IMG/VR virus record: IMGVR_UViG_3300035183_000848
Span: 1 to 53,266 of that record
Source: a virus
Strand: one strand, 5' to 3'
Length of the DNA: 53,266 bases
Shown here piece by piece: positions 36,336 to 45,243 of the stretch (its first letter is position 1; each line of letters starts with the position of its first letter). A program made the translations under genes and the position numbers. The notes below the pieces were generated by a model. The model had not been told where the DNA came from and did not search any database. It was given only the letters and a program-made list of their open reading frames with translations.

Positions 36336-37055
36336 TTAAACCCCCTTCAAGGTCGTAAGCTTTGCCAAAAGAGTCTGCAGCGTGTTTTCAATTTGCTGGT
36401 ATTGCAAGAAAGCATTCAACTGCTGTGGTCCCATTAATGTGTTAACTGTATCAGTGGATAGTGTTGCACTCAATAGCTGAGCTTGGTCTGTGATCTGAAC
36501 CAAGAGGTCCATGAGTTCGTTTTGGTTGTTCTTTGCGATGAAGGTCCCCGCCTTTTGAACCTTGAGCTGGGCGTTGCCATTGGTCACCACTAGGTCAGTT
36601 GTGTTGTCCTGGGTCTGCTGGTTGAAGGGGTAAAGCCCCGGGATAAAAATGGCATCTGAAATGTCATGGTTCCTTGCGTCTTGGGGATCAACTAGCCCAC
36701 CTTGAACACTCCAAACATCCAAACTTCGGTCACAAAAGAGCGCTATCCCTGTATCCCCCACTGCAACGGGGAGCTTGATTGAGTAGTCTGCACCCATCGG
36801 CATTGCAACCATCACGCTTTGAATGGGCGGCAAGGTAACTACGGTTCCGTCGTAATAACGAGACTTGAGAAGGATTTGAATATCTACCTTCTGATTTCCA
36901 ATCACGTTTACGACCTGGGCAGGCATCCAAACATGCTTTTCAACAAAAGCCGCCTCTATGGCGTTTTTGATCACTTGGTCAAGCGGAAGTGTCTCTGGCG
37001 TATAGTCCTGTGAGTTTGGGTCGTATGGGTCTAGGGTAGGGTAGTTCCATGTCAT
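36336..37055 (-). CDS. Baseplate central spike protein (Gp138 N-terminal domain type)
   Basis: A 239-residue protein starting MTWNYPTLDPYDPNSQDYTP. The OB-fold region (WMPAQVVNVIGNQKVDIQIL, VMVAMPMGADYSIKLPVAVG then GIALFCDRSLDVW) is the N-terminal domain of the membrane-piercing spike family Gp138. A helical end (LLSATLSTDTVNTLMGPQQL) follows. The protein would form the trimeric needle under the baseplate hub. Confidence 0.85.
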   Translation of the reverse strand: MTWNYPTLDPYDPNSQDYTPETLPLDQVIKNAIEAAFVEKHVWMPAQVVNVIGNQKVDIQILLKSRYYDGTVVTLPPIQSVMVAMPMGADYSIKLPVAVGDTGIALFCDRSLDVWSVQGGLVDPQDARNHDISDAIFIPGLYPFNQQTQDNTTDLVVTNGNAQLKVQKAGTFIAKNNQNELMDLLVQITDQAQLLSATLSTDTVNTLMGPQQLNAFLQYQQIENTLQTLLAKLTTLKGV

Positions 37056-38026
37056 GCGAGCAATGCTCCTGGTGACGCGTTACTAGGCAATAAGTTGACA
37101 TTTTGTAAGTTTTGCTGGGCGTTGATCCTTACACAAGTGCACTCAACACCCCAGTGGTTTTCGTGGGTATCACCCTTGTAGTGAGCCTCTCTAATTTTGT
37201 AAAATCCATTTAGGCTAGAGTTTGCAGTCGAGTCGTTTGTCTTGAGCTGGACCAAGGCTCCAGGGACCAACCTTGGATTCAAGATTGAGCTGAACTTTGT
37301 GACAAACGCGTTCTGAGAAGGCACGCCAATCATTCCGGTGTCTGCAGAGACAACGATGGCCTCATTCCCAAGGTGCCCTGTGATGGGGATGATGTTTAAG
37401 TTCCCATTTTGGACGCTCCACTCCAACCCCATTGGCTTTAGGAGCTTGTCCAGTGTCTTTGAACATGGTCCACGTGCCACAAACCCACGGTTAAAAGGAT
37501 TGTTGTTGGTCAAGAAAACTACTCCGTTGCCAATCCCGCTAGGGTTGATTGAGTTCGGAAGGTTCATGGCGTTGGCGATGTCCTTTAAAATTTGTAGTGG
37601 GGTAATCCCAGGGCCATATGACCTATCTAAATTTGCCATGACGATGGATCCTTCCCCATCGCCGCACTCAAGGGTGGTTACAATCTCCGAACCCTCGCGC
37701 TTTGAGCCAATGCCATCGGGAAGAACGTTCCCAATGAAAATAGTGTCAATTAGTGACTGGTAACCTGCCTTCAGCATCACAAGGTAACCTTTTTTTATTG
37801 AGTTACGTGATTGGGAAGACATGTTGTAGATTTCAATCTTTGACTTGTTTGCGCTTCCAACCAAATTCTTGTTGATGTCAAACTTTATCCTGAGCGGCGA
37901 GGGGTTTTTCCCCTGGGTCCCGTACTGGGTTGCGTTCGTCTGGTTTGGAGCCCCAATCAGCAGTACGTAGGCCCTGCCAAAGAGTGGTCCAGGGTTCAAG
38001 AATGGGTTGTACAAATTATAGCTCAT
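37052..38026 (-). CDS. Baseplate hub protein (gp27/gp44-like)
   Basis: A 324-residue protein with LRIKFDINKNLVGSANKSKI and IEIYNMSSQSRNSIKKGYLV in the first third, typical of phage hub proteins with a phage-lysin-like beta fold. LQILKDIANAMNLP and CSKTLDKLLKPMGLEWSVQN follow in the middle and YKIREAHYKGDTHENHWGVE near the end. Its overlap with the spike gene supports a hub role. Confidence 0.85.
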   Translation of the reverse strand: MSYNLYNPFLNPGPLFGRAYVLLIGAPNQTNATQYGTQGKNPSPLRIKFDINKNLVGSANKSKIEIYNMSSQSRNSIKKGYLVMLKAGYQSLIDTIFIGNVLPDGIGSKREGSEIVTTLECGDGEGSIVMANLDRSYGPGITPLQILKDIANAMNLPNSINPSGIGNGVVFLTNNNPFNRGFVARGPCSKTLDKLLKPMGLEWSVQNGNLNIIPITGHLGNEAIVVSADTGMIGVPSQNAFVTKFSSILNPRLVPGALVQLKTNDSTANSSLNGFYKIREAHYKGDTHENHWGVECTCVRINAQQNLQNVNLLPSNASPGALLA

Positions 38027-38044
38027 GGCTTTAAGTATTTTACC

Positions 38045-38368
38045 TCATTGTGTTGGATCTGAGTACCACATGCTATGGTTTGTCCCAAAGGAGTCGAGAG
38101 TCGGTTGTGTGTCCTTGTTTGTTTCATCGGTACAGAAGAAGACTCCAGTTGGGATCTGTAGCGTCCTGTATTGGCCGGTTAAATTTCTATTTATAATCAA
38201 AGCTATACCAGACAGGATTTGGTTCCCCGAGGCATCCTGGATGTCCATTATCCAGCGGTCCATCCTTACGTTATAATGAAGATAGAGGGTGTAAATAACC
38301 CCAGACAAGGTCACTCGAAACGAGTAATTCGGCAAATCATTCCTTAAAGGCACCTCAAAAAAACTCAT
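38045..38368 (-). CDS. Baseplate plug-like protein (DUF6983 type)
   Basis: A 107-residue protein starting MSFFEVPLRNDLPNYSFRVT then LSGVIYTLYLHYNVRMDRWI and MDIQDASGNQI. The pattern FRVxLxGxxYTLxLxYNxRxxxWxxDI is that of a small beta barrel placed between Dit-like and hub genes in contractile phages and named the baseplate plug family. It starts by ATGA overlap with the Dit-like gene. Confidence 0.8.
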   Translation of the reverse strand: MSFFEVPLRNDLPNYSFRVTLSGVIYTLYLHYNVRMDRWIMDIQDASGNQILSGIALIINRNLTGQYRTLQIPTGVFFCTDETNKDTQPTLDSFGTNHSMWYSDPTQ

Positions 38369-39081
38369 TGAGAACCTCCTGGTAATTTACTTAATACTTT
38401 TGATAGTCCAGATTGCTCGCCTTCTTGGAATACTGACTTCAAGCTTTCTTGCCCTATATCTTGCTTGTTCGCGGACAATCCAGGGTTTGCGAAAACCGAT
38501 ACCGAAACTGACTGTGGAGTTACCAGCAAAAGTTGCTTTAGAGACACGGTAAACAAGATGCAGTTTCCTGTTTCAGCGTCCCTTGGAACAGAGAGCGAAG
38601 TAATCCACATGTTCTTGTACATCTGTGGAGACAACGAGGTGAGCACATCGACGGGCTGGCCTGACTGCGCAATCCTCAAGATGCTGGCATAGTTTGCCAC
38701 AGACCTCCTGGGGGACTTGGTCAAGGCAGAAAAAAGCGAAAGGGCGCCAGCTGCTCCGATAACGCCTACAGGAGGAAGCAAAGCGGAGGCAGCCGTCACC
38801 CCAACTTCAGTCAAAATGGCTTGCAGCCCACCTATGGGAGAGTCGGTAATAATACCTGTGAGCTGCAAGCTAAACGGCTTCACAATGATGTGGTCGGAGA
38901 TCGTCTTGCCGTTTTCTATGGGAAATTCAGTGGCCGTACAATCTTGTTGGTGGGTTTCTTTTATTGAGGCGTCAAACGTAATGAGAGTGCCCCCGTTTTG
39001 CTTGAACTGAACCCTAGTTTTACCTGATAGCAGTGAGGACAGTGTCTGGCCGCCTACCGCGGCTATTCCTGTGATTGCCAT
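38365..39081 (-). CDS. Dit-like baseplate/tail protein
   Basis: A 238-residue protein. The N-terminal 120 residues (VQFKQNGGTLITFDASIKET, ATEFPIENGKTISDHIIVKP then FSLQLTGIITDSPIG) match the N-terminal domain of Dit-like or LysM-adaptor baseplate proteins that join the tail tube to the hub. The middle is an Ala/Gly-rich hydrophobic helix pair. The ATG overlaps the tape-measure TAA. Confidence 0.8.
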   Translation of the reverse strand: MAITGIAAVGGQTLSSLLSGKTRVQFKQNGGTLITFDASIKETHQQDCTATEFPIENGKTISDHIIVKPFSLQLTGIITDSPIGGLQAILTEVGVTAASALLPPVGVIGAAGALSLFSALTKSPRRSVANYASILRIAQSGQPVDVLTSLSPQMYKNMWITSLSVPRDAETGNCILFTVSLKQLLLVTPQSVSVSVFANPGLSANKQDIGQESLKSVFQEGEQSGLSKVLSKLPGGSQ

Positions 39082-40622
39082 TAGTACGCCACCGTGGGTT
39101 TAAGGGAGCGATTCACCTCCCGGCTGACCCGATCCAAGTGCTCTCGGATTCCATCCTTGACGCTTTGGTGGACCTCTTTGTGGTCCACTCCCGCTGGGAC
39201 ATTGATGGTGACCGGAGCGTTGATCTGGTTGGTTTGAACGACCGAGTTGTCTGAGCTTTCCGTAGTCCCGAAATAAGACTTATCGGTCGGAGCAGACGCG
39301 GGTAGGTTTTGAAATCCGCCTGCGACCTTGGCCACCGGAGATTCTTCTGGGGTATTTAGACCAAACAAACTTCCAATAGAACCTGCTATGGCTTTAAACT
39401 TTTCGGATGCCGAATCGAATAACTTGCCAAATCCTTCCCCAGTGGAAAGAAAGTTCATGACCTTTACAATCGCATCTCCGATTGAGTTCAAGAAGCTTTC
39501 AATCGGCTTCAAAACCCCAAGCCAATCTAGCCACTGGCTAAGCCATCCTTTTTCGCCATGGAGTGCCGCCCATAGCTCTTGGACTGCCAAAACAACGGCT
39601 CCAATGCCCAAGATCCAAGGTGTAAGGGGATTTGCCAAGAGCAATCCATTGAAAAATTTAAACCCTTCGGCAAGTAATCCTACCGAGCCCTTGAGTTTGT
39701 CAAAAGCCAAGGTTGCAGCAATGATGGCGCCTGCAATAGCCCCTATGGTCTCAACAAATCGAAAGAGGGTCTTGTGCTCTTCAGCAAACCTTTGGATGAC
39801 CTTGATCATGCCTTCAATGACGCCAAACAAGAACCCAAGGCCATAGATAAACTTCTTAATCCACTCCTCGATATCCACTTTCACGAGCTCTAGATTGGCT
39901 TTCCAGAAATCAAGGATCCTATTTACGATATAAGTCAACTCTGGGGCAAAGATTGATGCCATCCAGGCACTGATGCCCTTCATCGCGGCCCAAAGCTTTT
40001 GGAAGGCATGCTCAACTTCAACGAGTGCCTCGAGCTGCTCCTCTGAGAGGATGGCCCCTAGTTTTTCTGCCTCCTCACCAGTGCGCTTGATGGCGTCTGG
40101 ACCTTGGGAGATCCAACCCACCATGGTGCGGCTGCCTCGGCCCATGAGCTGGGTTGAGATTGCGGCTTTCTTGGAGAAATCATCTATGTTCTGAAACTTC
40201 TGTGAAAGCGCCAAGAGCACTTGGTCTGCAGTCTTGAAGTTTTGAATTTGCAGGGCATTGAAGCCAGCTTCCTGGAAAGCCTTTTGGGCCTCTGCGCTGC
40301 CTTGCTTTGCCATGTAGAGGTTTCTAGACAACTTGAACATCGCGGCCGACATCTCTTCTTGAGAGACGGCAGACTGTTTGGCAGAAAAGGCCAACTTTTG
40401 AAACTCCTCAGCCGTGACGCCAATGCTTTGGGCTGCGACGTGGATTTCCTCTGCGAAGTGGGCAAACTTTTCAACCAGCTCATAGATGCCCTTGGCCACT
40501 TCCATTGCAGCCAGAAACTCCAAGCGCCTCTTTATGCCCTCGAGTTGCTCTTCAAGGTGGTGGAGCTTCTCTTTGCCTTCAATGTCAAATCCAATTTTGA
40601 CGAGCAGTTCTTTCAGGTTCAT
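39081..40622 (-). CDS. Tail tape measure protein
   Basis: A 513-residue protein with N-terminal helices (LHHLEEQLEGIKRRLEFLAA, VAAQSIGVTAEEFQKLAFSA), the AAISTQLMGRGSRTMVGWIS segment common in tape measures, hydrophobic stretches near 280-345 (LGFLFGVIEGMIKVIQRFAE, IGAIAGAIIAATLAFDKLKG), and a basic C-terminus. By the usual 0.15 nm per residue this gives a tail of about 75-80 nm (estimate). The ATG overlaps the stop of the frameshifted chaperone product. Confidence 0.92.
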   Translation of the reverse strand: MNLKELLVKIGFDIEGKEKLHHLEEQLEGIKRRLEFLAAMEVAKGIYELVEKFAHFAEEIHVAAQSIGVTAEEFQKLAFSAKQSAVSQEEMSAAMFKLSRNLYMAKQGSAEAQKAFQEAGFNALQIQNFKTADQVLLALSQKFQNIDDFSKKAAISTQLMGRGSRTMVGWISQGPDAIKRTGEEAEKLGAILSEEQLEALVEVEHAFQKLWAAMKGISAWMASIFAPELTYIVNRILDFWKANLELVKVDIEEWIKKFIYGLGFLFGVIEGMIKVIQRFAEEHKTLFRFVETIGAIAGAIIAATLAFDKLKGSVGLLAEGFKFFNGLLLANPLTPWILGIGAVVLAVQELWAALHGEKGWLSQWLDWLGVLKPIESFLNSIGDAIVKVMNFLSTGEGFGKLFDSASEKFKAIAGSIGSLFGLNTPEESPVAKVAGGFQNLPASAPTDKSYFGTTESSDNSVVQTNQINAPVTINVPAGVDHKEVHQSVKDGIREHLDRVSREVNRSLKPTVAY

Positions 40623-41220
40623 TTTTTAGCTCTCTCCATCGCGGCTCTCTGAAGCTCCGCTTGGATATCAAGCGCTTCATGAGAGTCCATTAGGTCATCG
40701 ATGGTCCACTTATATTTTACGTTTGTAAGCGAATCCATTCCAGCTAATACTGGCCTCCAGATCGCCCATTTTACGTTAGACTGGATTGACTCTACTTGAG
40801 AACTCCCCGCAGCTTGGTTAGCGCGAGGAGTTCTTCGAAAAAATTACCGTATTGCACCTCCAGATTTGCTTTTACAACCTTGAAGCAATGCATGAGCCGG
40901 TCTTGGTAGTGGTGGTCAAAAATTATTTTCTTGCCTCCGCAGAACACTTTTTCACTGCAGAGTTTTTTGATGATTGGCTTGGTTTTTTCCTTGGTGCAGT
41001 TGTGGAGTAACGATTCAAAAACCTTGCCCATTAAATCTGGGTCAATTTCCTTGCTCAATCCATCTTTGCCAAAGATAGCTGCGACTGCCATACCAAGCGG
41101 TTTCCCAACCATGCTTGACAGGTCAATCAAAGTGTCGAGAGATTCCTCTGCGCCCCATTTTTCAAACTCGTAAGCTTCACCGTCGATTTTGACCTCAAAG
41201 AGGCCATTGGCGTTCTTCAT
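40619..41220 (-). CDS. Tail assembly chaperone, -1 frameshift product (about 200 aa)
   Basis: Frame 0 (40792-41220) encodes 142 residues ending TKLRGVLK. A slippery heptamer T TTT TTC occurs at codons 126-128. Slipping -1 there gives about 72 more residues through 40619, including VESIQSNVKWAIWRPVLAGM and KYKWTIDDLMDSHEALDIQA. This is the gpG/gpGT arrangement: the short form and the long form both chaperone the tape measure. The extension ends ATGA at the tape-measure start. The short form MKNANGLFEVKIDGEAYEFE belongs to the tail assembly chaperone type found after DUF3277 tubes. Confidence 0.85.
40837..40843 (-). promoter_or_regulatory. Programmed -1 frameshift site TTTTTTC
   Basis: On the minus strand the codons AAT TTT TTC hold the heptamer T-TTT-TTC in the correct register for tandem -1 slippage. 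Downstream frame 0 stops after 14 codons and the -1 frame stays open for about 72. Confidence 0.8.
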
Positions 41221-41263
41221 ACTTTTCCTCCTAACTACTAGTTGTAATACAAATTAGTAGTTA

Positions 41264-41689
41264 TTAGGAGTTATTTCCACCGACAAACATTTCAAGGTCA
41301 TCAGTTTCAAAAACCCAAGTTCTGGTTGTAACTTCTTTGGCGAACTCAACATCAGGGAGCTTTTGAACCCAGGCAGTCAATGCAGTTGCTAGAGTGGTGC
41401 CGTTGTTGTCCCTCAAGAGAATCGGCACAACTCCTGCGTTTGACAACTGGTCGGCGCTGGAATAAGCAGAAAGCACGTCATTGAAAGATGAGGACTGCAT
41501 GAGGGTGATTTCGAATTTACCTGATTTGTTGTTGTTTTTTGAACGGGTACCTTCGCCATCAACGCCGACCTTGAGATTGTAGGCCTGCTCATTTCGCATT
41601 GCCTTGATGAAGGTTCCATCGGCAAACCCATGTGCAATCTTGCCACCTACAATCATGCTCACGTTCTTTGGGTCATATTGCAAAACCAT
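41264..41689 (-). CDS. Tail tube protein (DUF3277 type)
   Basis: A 141-residue protein starting MVLQYDPKNVSMIVGGKIAH with GFADGTFIKAMRNEQAYNLK, a pattern found in tail tube proteins that pair with DUF3383 sheaths. A beta barrel monomer that stacks inside the sheath. It follows the sheath gene by 14 bases, the usual order. Confidence 0.88.
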   Translation of the reverse strand: MVLQYDPKNVSMIVGGKIAHGFADGTFIKAMRNEQAYNLKVGVDGEGTRSKNNNKSGKFEITLMQSSSFNDVLSAYSSADQLSNAGVVPILLRDNNGTTLATALTAWVQKLPDVEFAKEVTTRTWVFETDDLEMFVGGNNS

Positions 41690-41703
41690 TTTGTCAGTCC
41701 TCC

Positions 41704-43056
41704 TTAAACAGTAACTGTTCCGTTGACTTGTACGGCATTAATTGCTCCAGACAAGCGACAAGAGAAGCTAATCGTTGGCGCAACTCTGTTTGCCCGTTGA
41801 GTCAATGGCACAGAGAGCACCGATGGAGCGCTGATTGTGATTGGCGAATCGCCATCAATTAGTCCATTTACGACACCTTGGTCTATTGCGGATTTCACTG
41901 CTGACAACAAGATGCCCACACCTTTGTCGGTGTAGGGGATTTTTGAGACCGAGGTGATTGACTGAAAAATATTTGTTTGAAGCGTGCTAACCAACCAGTC
42001 AATGCCAATCGTAATGTCAATGTATTGGCCTCCGACCATCAACCCCATCTGGGTGATGTTTTTCCCCCCAACCGTGGTGTAGATGTTCCCGTTTTTACCT
42101 GCAACTTGGGCAATGGGGTCACCAATTATGTTGCCAATTGCGGTGTCAGTAAGGTTGTCTGGGGATATCCCAACTAGGCTTTGAAAAGCCCAGTTGTTGG
42201 AGCCTGGAACTTGAGGGAGTTGACCACCCATCCAAGCTGCCTCGATCCCTTTGTTGTAGCTCAATGGTGAGTACATCAGGGCTGTCCTGGTGTAGGAAAG
42301 GCCTTTTAAAACCGATAAAATATCTGTGTTGCTCGACAATGGGATGCCAGAGTCATTCGATGCTGCGATGAAGATTTTCTTCAAGGTTTCGACGTAGGCT
42401 GCAAGCTGCAAGATGTCAGAGTCTGCATTTGAGCAAAGAGCAATCCCATACCAAGAGTTGTTTTCTGCAATGATATTTTGGAGGTCGTTTACGATGCCGT
42501 TGTTTGGGGTAACCAAGGCATGGGTCAAATCACTGTCTACCGCTGAGTAACTCACCCCTTGTCCTGCTGTGGAGGAAGTCAAGGTCAAGAGCGCTCCGCC
42601 ACCACTTCCAGTAACTGCCCCAGTTACAGGGGGGTTGGTTGGGAATGCGGTGTTAATTGCAGCGAGCAGGGCGGTCAAAATTGATTGCTGGGTGTCGCTC
42701 CCACTTGAAGTATAGCTGATGATAGTTCCGTTCAGGGTAAACTTGTATTGGTGTGAGCTCACTAAGTTGTTCACTGCGAAGGTGTCAACTTGGGCCACGG
42801 CTGGAGTGCGGTGACCAACGAAAAACTGTGTTGGTTTCAAGGGCTGATCAAATAATTCGAGCGCGTATTCATACTCTGGGTCTGAGGTAGTGAATCCATC
42901 GGTCAACATCGCTGCTGGGCTAAAATAAGAGTGAACATAGTCACTCCAACCAGCATCAGTTGGCCCTATAATGAGAGGAATTGAAAAACTCGTCTGAGGC
43001 ACAGCCTGAGTTTGCTGTGAAATGTTGATGTTGATAATATTGTCTATGGATGCCAT
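41704..43056 (-). CDS. Contractile tail sheath protein (DUF3383 type)
   Basis: A 450-residue protein starting MASIDNIININISQQTQAVP. WYGIALCSNADSDILQLAAY with VETLKKIFIAASNDSG, and GYPTRTALMYSPLS-like and IEAAWMGGQLPQVPGSNNWA segments fit the DUF3383 sheath family. C-terminal TQRANRVAPTISFSCRLSGA is the conserved strand exchange region. It is the direct evidence that the phage is a myovirus. Confidence 0.9.
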   Translation of the reverse strand: MASIDNIININISQQTQAVPQTSFSIPLIIGPTDAGWSDYVHSYFSPAAMLTDGFTTSDPEYEYALELFDQPLKPTQFFVGHRTPAVAQVDTFAVNNLVSSHQYKFTLNGTIISYTSSGSDTQQSILTALLAAINTAFPTNPPVTGAVTGSGGGALLTLTSSTAGQGVSYSAVDSDLTHALVTPNNGIVNDLQNIIAENNSWYGIALCSNADSDILQLAAYVETLKKIFIAASNDSGIPLSSNTDILSVLKGLSYTRTALMYSPLSYNKGIEAAWMGGQLPQVPGSNNWAFQSLVGISPDNLTDTAIGNIIGDPIAQVAGKNGNIYTTVGGKNITQMGLMVGGQYIDITIGIDWLVSTLQTNIFQSITSVSKIPYTDKGVGILLSAVKSAIDQGVVNGLIDGDSPITISAPSVLSVPLTQRANRVAPTISFSCRLSGAINAVQVNGTVTV

Positions 43057-43066
43057 TTTTCCCCCC

Positions 43067-43651
43067 TTAGGTTACCACTTCCGAAACATTCTCTTGAGAA
43101 TTTCCAATATCTACTGTCCCTTGTACAGGCACTGTGTCGATCTCGCCAGTGTCGGATTGTGTGTTCACTGCGATACCGAAAGTGCAATCCATGTGCGCTC
43201 TGCCTTCATAACCAGTATTCAGCAATTGAGACAAATCCGCAACATTTCCGATAGTCCAAACTGCTATTCCAACTCTTCTCAAGTTTTCTTGGACATCTTC
43301 TCGATCAAGCCCGCACTGCCATGCGGTCATATAGTTATAAGCTTCTTCATGGGTATTTCCATAACAATCAAACGAAACTGACATTCTCCTGACTCCACCG
43401 GAATTTACCACGGTGGTTGGGTTGCCTTGGTTGTCTAATACTGGGTCCTTTGAGTCATCGCCAAACTTTGAAGCAGGAGTTGTGAATTTGAAAGAGAAGT
43501 ATGGCTTTGTTGGCCTTGGCTCGTTCTGAACCTCAGGCTCCGCCAAGATGGCGTGCTGGCTATCGAGACCGCAAACTCTGATGATTTCCTTGTAGATGGA
43601 CTTTCTCGCGATATTAAAGTCAAACCCTAGGTTGCTTTTAGGTATTGGCAC
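43067..43651 (-). CDS. Tail terminator/neck protein (LIC_12616-like)
   Basis: A 194-residue protein with RKSIYKEIIRVCGLDSQHAI, KPYFSFKFTTPASKFGDDSK and RRMSVSFDCYGNTHEEAYNY. The last pattern (SFxCYGxTxxEAxN) matches the tail terminator family that caps the tube end before joining the head. Its position, just before the sheath gene, fits. Confidence 0.78.
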   Translation of the reverse strand: MPIPKSNLGFDFNIARKSIYKEIIRVCGLDSQHAILAEPEVQNEPRPTKPYFSFKFTTPASKFGDDSKDPVLDNQGNPTTVVNSGGVRRMSVSFDCYGNTHEEAYNYMTAWQCGLDREDVQENLRRVGIAVWTIGNVADLSQLLNTGYEGRAHMDCTFGIAVNTQSDTGEIDTVPVQGTVDIGNSQENVSEVVT

Positions 43652-43669
43652 TAAATATCTCCGAAAGAA

Positions 43670-44068
43670 TCATGGGGTTGCTGCGTAAGGACCAACGTCG
43701 ATCCTCATTATTCTGGCCCTCGAGAACGATCCCCAGTTCTCAACTGATTGGACCTGGTACTCGCCTCCTAGCCGCGACAACCTGTCGTTAACTATTATTG
43801 AGGTTGGATTGGTCTCAATCTCCAATCCCTCGTCGATTATTATAGAGGAGTTGTTGTAATATATCCAGTATTGCTCCTTGAAACGATCACCCTCTGGAAC
43901 GAGCAATAAATCCCTTCCATTTACTGGCTGAATATTTCCTTTAACCTTTAAGGTTAATAAATTTTTCTTAACTGGCTTCCCATCGACGATTATGACTTGG
44001 CCCTCTCGTGTGACCTTGAAAGTTTCGTCATGGGTTATGATTTGAGATTTTCCCTGGAGCTTGATCAT
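43670..44068 (-). CDS. Head-tail joining protein
   Basis: A 132-residue beta-rich protein (MIKLQGKSQIITHDETFKVT, GRDLLLVPEGDRFKEQYWIY and NDRLSRLGGEYQVQSVENWG). YQVQxVENWGxF resembles neck proteins of the connector region. It overlaps the preceding gene by 4 bases. The family is not firmly identified; the role is from position and composition. Confidence 0.7.
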   Translation of the reverse strand: MIKLQGKSQIITHDETFKVTREGQVIIVDGKPVKKNLLTLKVKGNIQPVNGRDLLLVPEGDRFKEQYWIYYNNSSIIIDEGLEIETNPTSIIVNDRLSRLGGEYQVQSVENWGSFSRARIMRIDVGPYAATP

Positions 44069-44577
44069 TCTACATTCACCTTGAAGGTCACAGACCTGAG
44101 CAAGAGCTCTGACTCCCTCAATGTACTGGTGTGACCAACACGCTTTCTCTTTTGTTCTTGAAGGGAGGCGATCCTTGCTTCGCTGTTTGGCTTCAATCCC
44201 GTGCCGTATGGTGGAGGCACGTTTGACTTTATCTTGTTCTGTATGAGGCTTTGAACATAGAGGCCAATTGCCTCGAGTGCCTTTTCCTTGCTCCAGCCCT
44301 TGGTCAAAATGTTCTCTATCATCTTCTCACGCATGGCGTTTATCGAAGATTCATGCTCATCGACAGTCGAACGTATGAAAGAGCGCTCTGGGATTTTTGT
44401 TGTCCCAAACTCTTGGAACAAAGCAACCTCAACCACAGAAATTTCTCCCTTGGAGTATGAGCCCGCGTCTTCGTGTATTCCAATTGATACATAGGCGCCC
44501 TTGCCTGAGAAGTTTTTCTTAAGCTTTTCCCAATTTGGGTTTTTCTTTTCAATAATTTTAGCAGAAGCCCTTATCAT
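44065..44577 (-). CDS. HK97 gp10-like/virion morphogenesis protein
   Basis: About 170 residues from the ATG at 44577, which overlaps the upstream stop as ATGA; the ORF extends 12 codons further without support. VSIGIHEDAGSYSKGEISVV, EVALFQEFGTTKIPERSFIR and AIGLYVQSLIQNKIKSNVPP form the pattern of neck or tail-completion proteins (E-F-G-T-x-x-I-P-x-R-x-F and the A-x-x-x-x-x-x-I-x-x-x-I helix). Confidence 0.82.
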   Translation of the reverse strand: MIRASAKIIEKKNPNWEKLKKNFSGKGAYVSIGIHEDAGSYSKGEISVVEVALFQEFGTTKIPERSFIRSTVDEHESSINAMREKMIENILTKGWSKEKALEAIGLYVQSLIQNKIKSNVPPPYGTGLKPNSEARIASLQEQKRKRVGHTSTLRESELLLRSVTFKVNVE

Positions 44578-44816
44578 TGGAGTATGGCCTCTAAGGCGCA
44601 CTGGACATGCCACTGTGACTTGAACAACCTTCGACGATAGCCTTCTTCCATCAAGTTGTAGATTTCTATAACCTCTCCAACAAAGGTCATTTCCCCTGGC
44701 TTAAGCTTGAAGGCGCAAAGGTGGCACCTCTGTGAATCAAAGAACATCCAAGAGAGCTCGTTTTGGCTCAATCCTCGTTTAGCAAAAATAGGCTTGCTTC
44801 TGTTTGTGTTGTCCAT
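44574..44816 (-). CDS. Small putative zinc-binding protein in the neck gene block
   Basis: An 80-residue protein. CHLCAFKLKPGEMTFVGEVI and a later WHVQCALEAILQ supply a C-x2-C and H-x2-C set, a likely treble-clef or zinc ribbon. It starts inside the preceding gene by 49 bases and ends on the start of the next, so expression is tightly coupled. The role is unknown. Confidence 0.6.
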   Translation of the reverse strand: MDNTNRSKPIFAKRGLSQNELSWMFFDSQRCHLCAFKLKPGEMTFVGEVIEIYNLMEEGYRRRLFKSQWHVQCALEAILQ

Positions 44817-45229
44817 GGGGCTATTTGCTCATTCTCCATCATGTGTTTCTTGAAGTCTGGTTTCACCCTATCGGTGTTTTGGTTGACGGTGATTTTGTCA
44901 GAGATAGAAATGCCCCCAGCGTAAGGAGTTGCGTCCTCTGTTGCAAGGCGCGTCTTCAGCATCGTCAAGAGCTTCATGTAGCCTTCGGCCTTTTGCTTGA
45001 ACTCGATTCGAACTTGGCCAACGGTCTCATTGGCTAGCCTAGAGAATTTGCCAACCACGCTCTCACAGCAGCGGATGGCCGCATTGATGGGTGAATTGTT
45101 GTACTTGGAAAGCACCCAAACAATCTCTTCGTCTTGCAAGAGTGGGTCGGTGCTATCGGTGTCGCCAATCAGAAATCGAACTTGGTCCTTTGGGGTACTG
45201 CCTGGATTGAAGCTATATGACCAAGACAC
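44768..45229 (-). CDS. Head-tail connector (gp6-like) protein
   Basis: A 153-residue protein from a GTG at 45229 (GGAGG four bases upstream). FNPGSTPKDQVRFLIGDTDS, LLQDEEIVWVLSKYNNSPIN and AAIRCCESVVGKFSRLANET then VGQVRIEFKQKAEGYMKLLT match the helical connector family at the head-tail junction (D-x-V-R-x-L-I-G-D and D-E-E-I). Confidence 0.85.
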   Translation of the reverse strand: MSWSYSFNPGSTPKDQVRFLIGDTDSTDPLLQDEEIVWVLSKYNNSPINAAIRCCESVVGKFSRLANETVGQVRIEFKQKAEGYMKLLTMLKTRLATEDATPYAGGISISDKITVNQNTDRVKPDFKKHMMENEQIAPWTTQTEASLFLLNED

Positions 45230-45243
45230 GGATCCCTCCTTGG

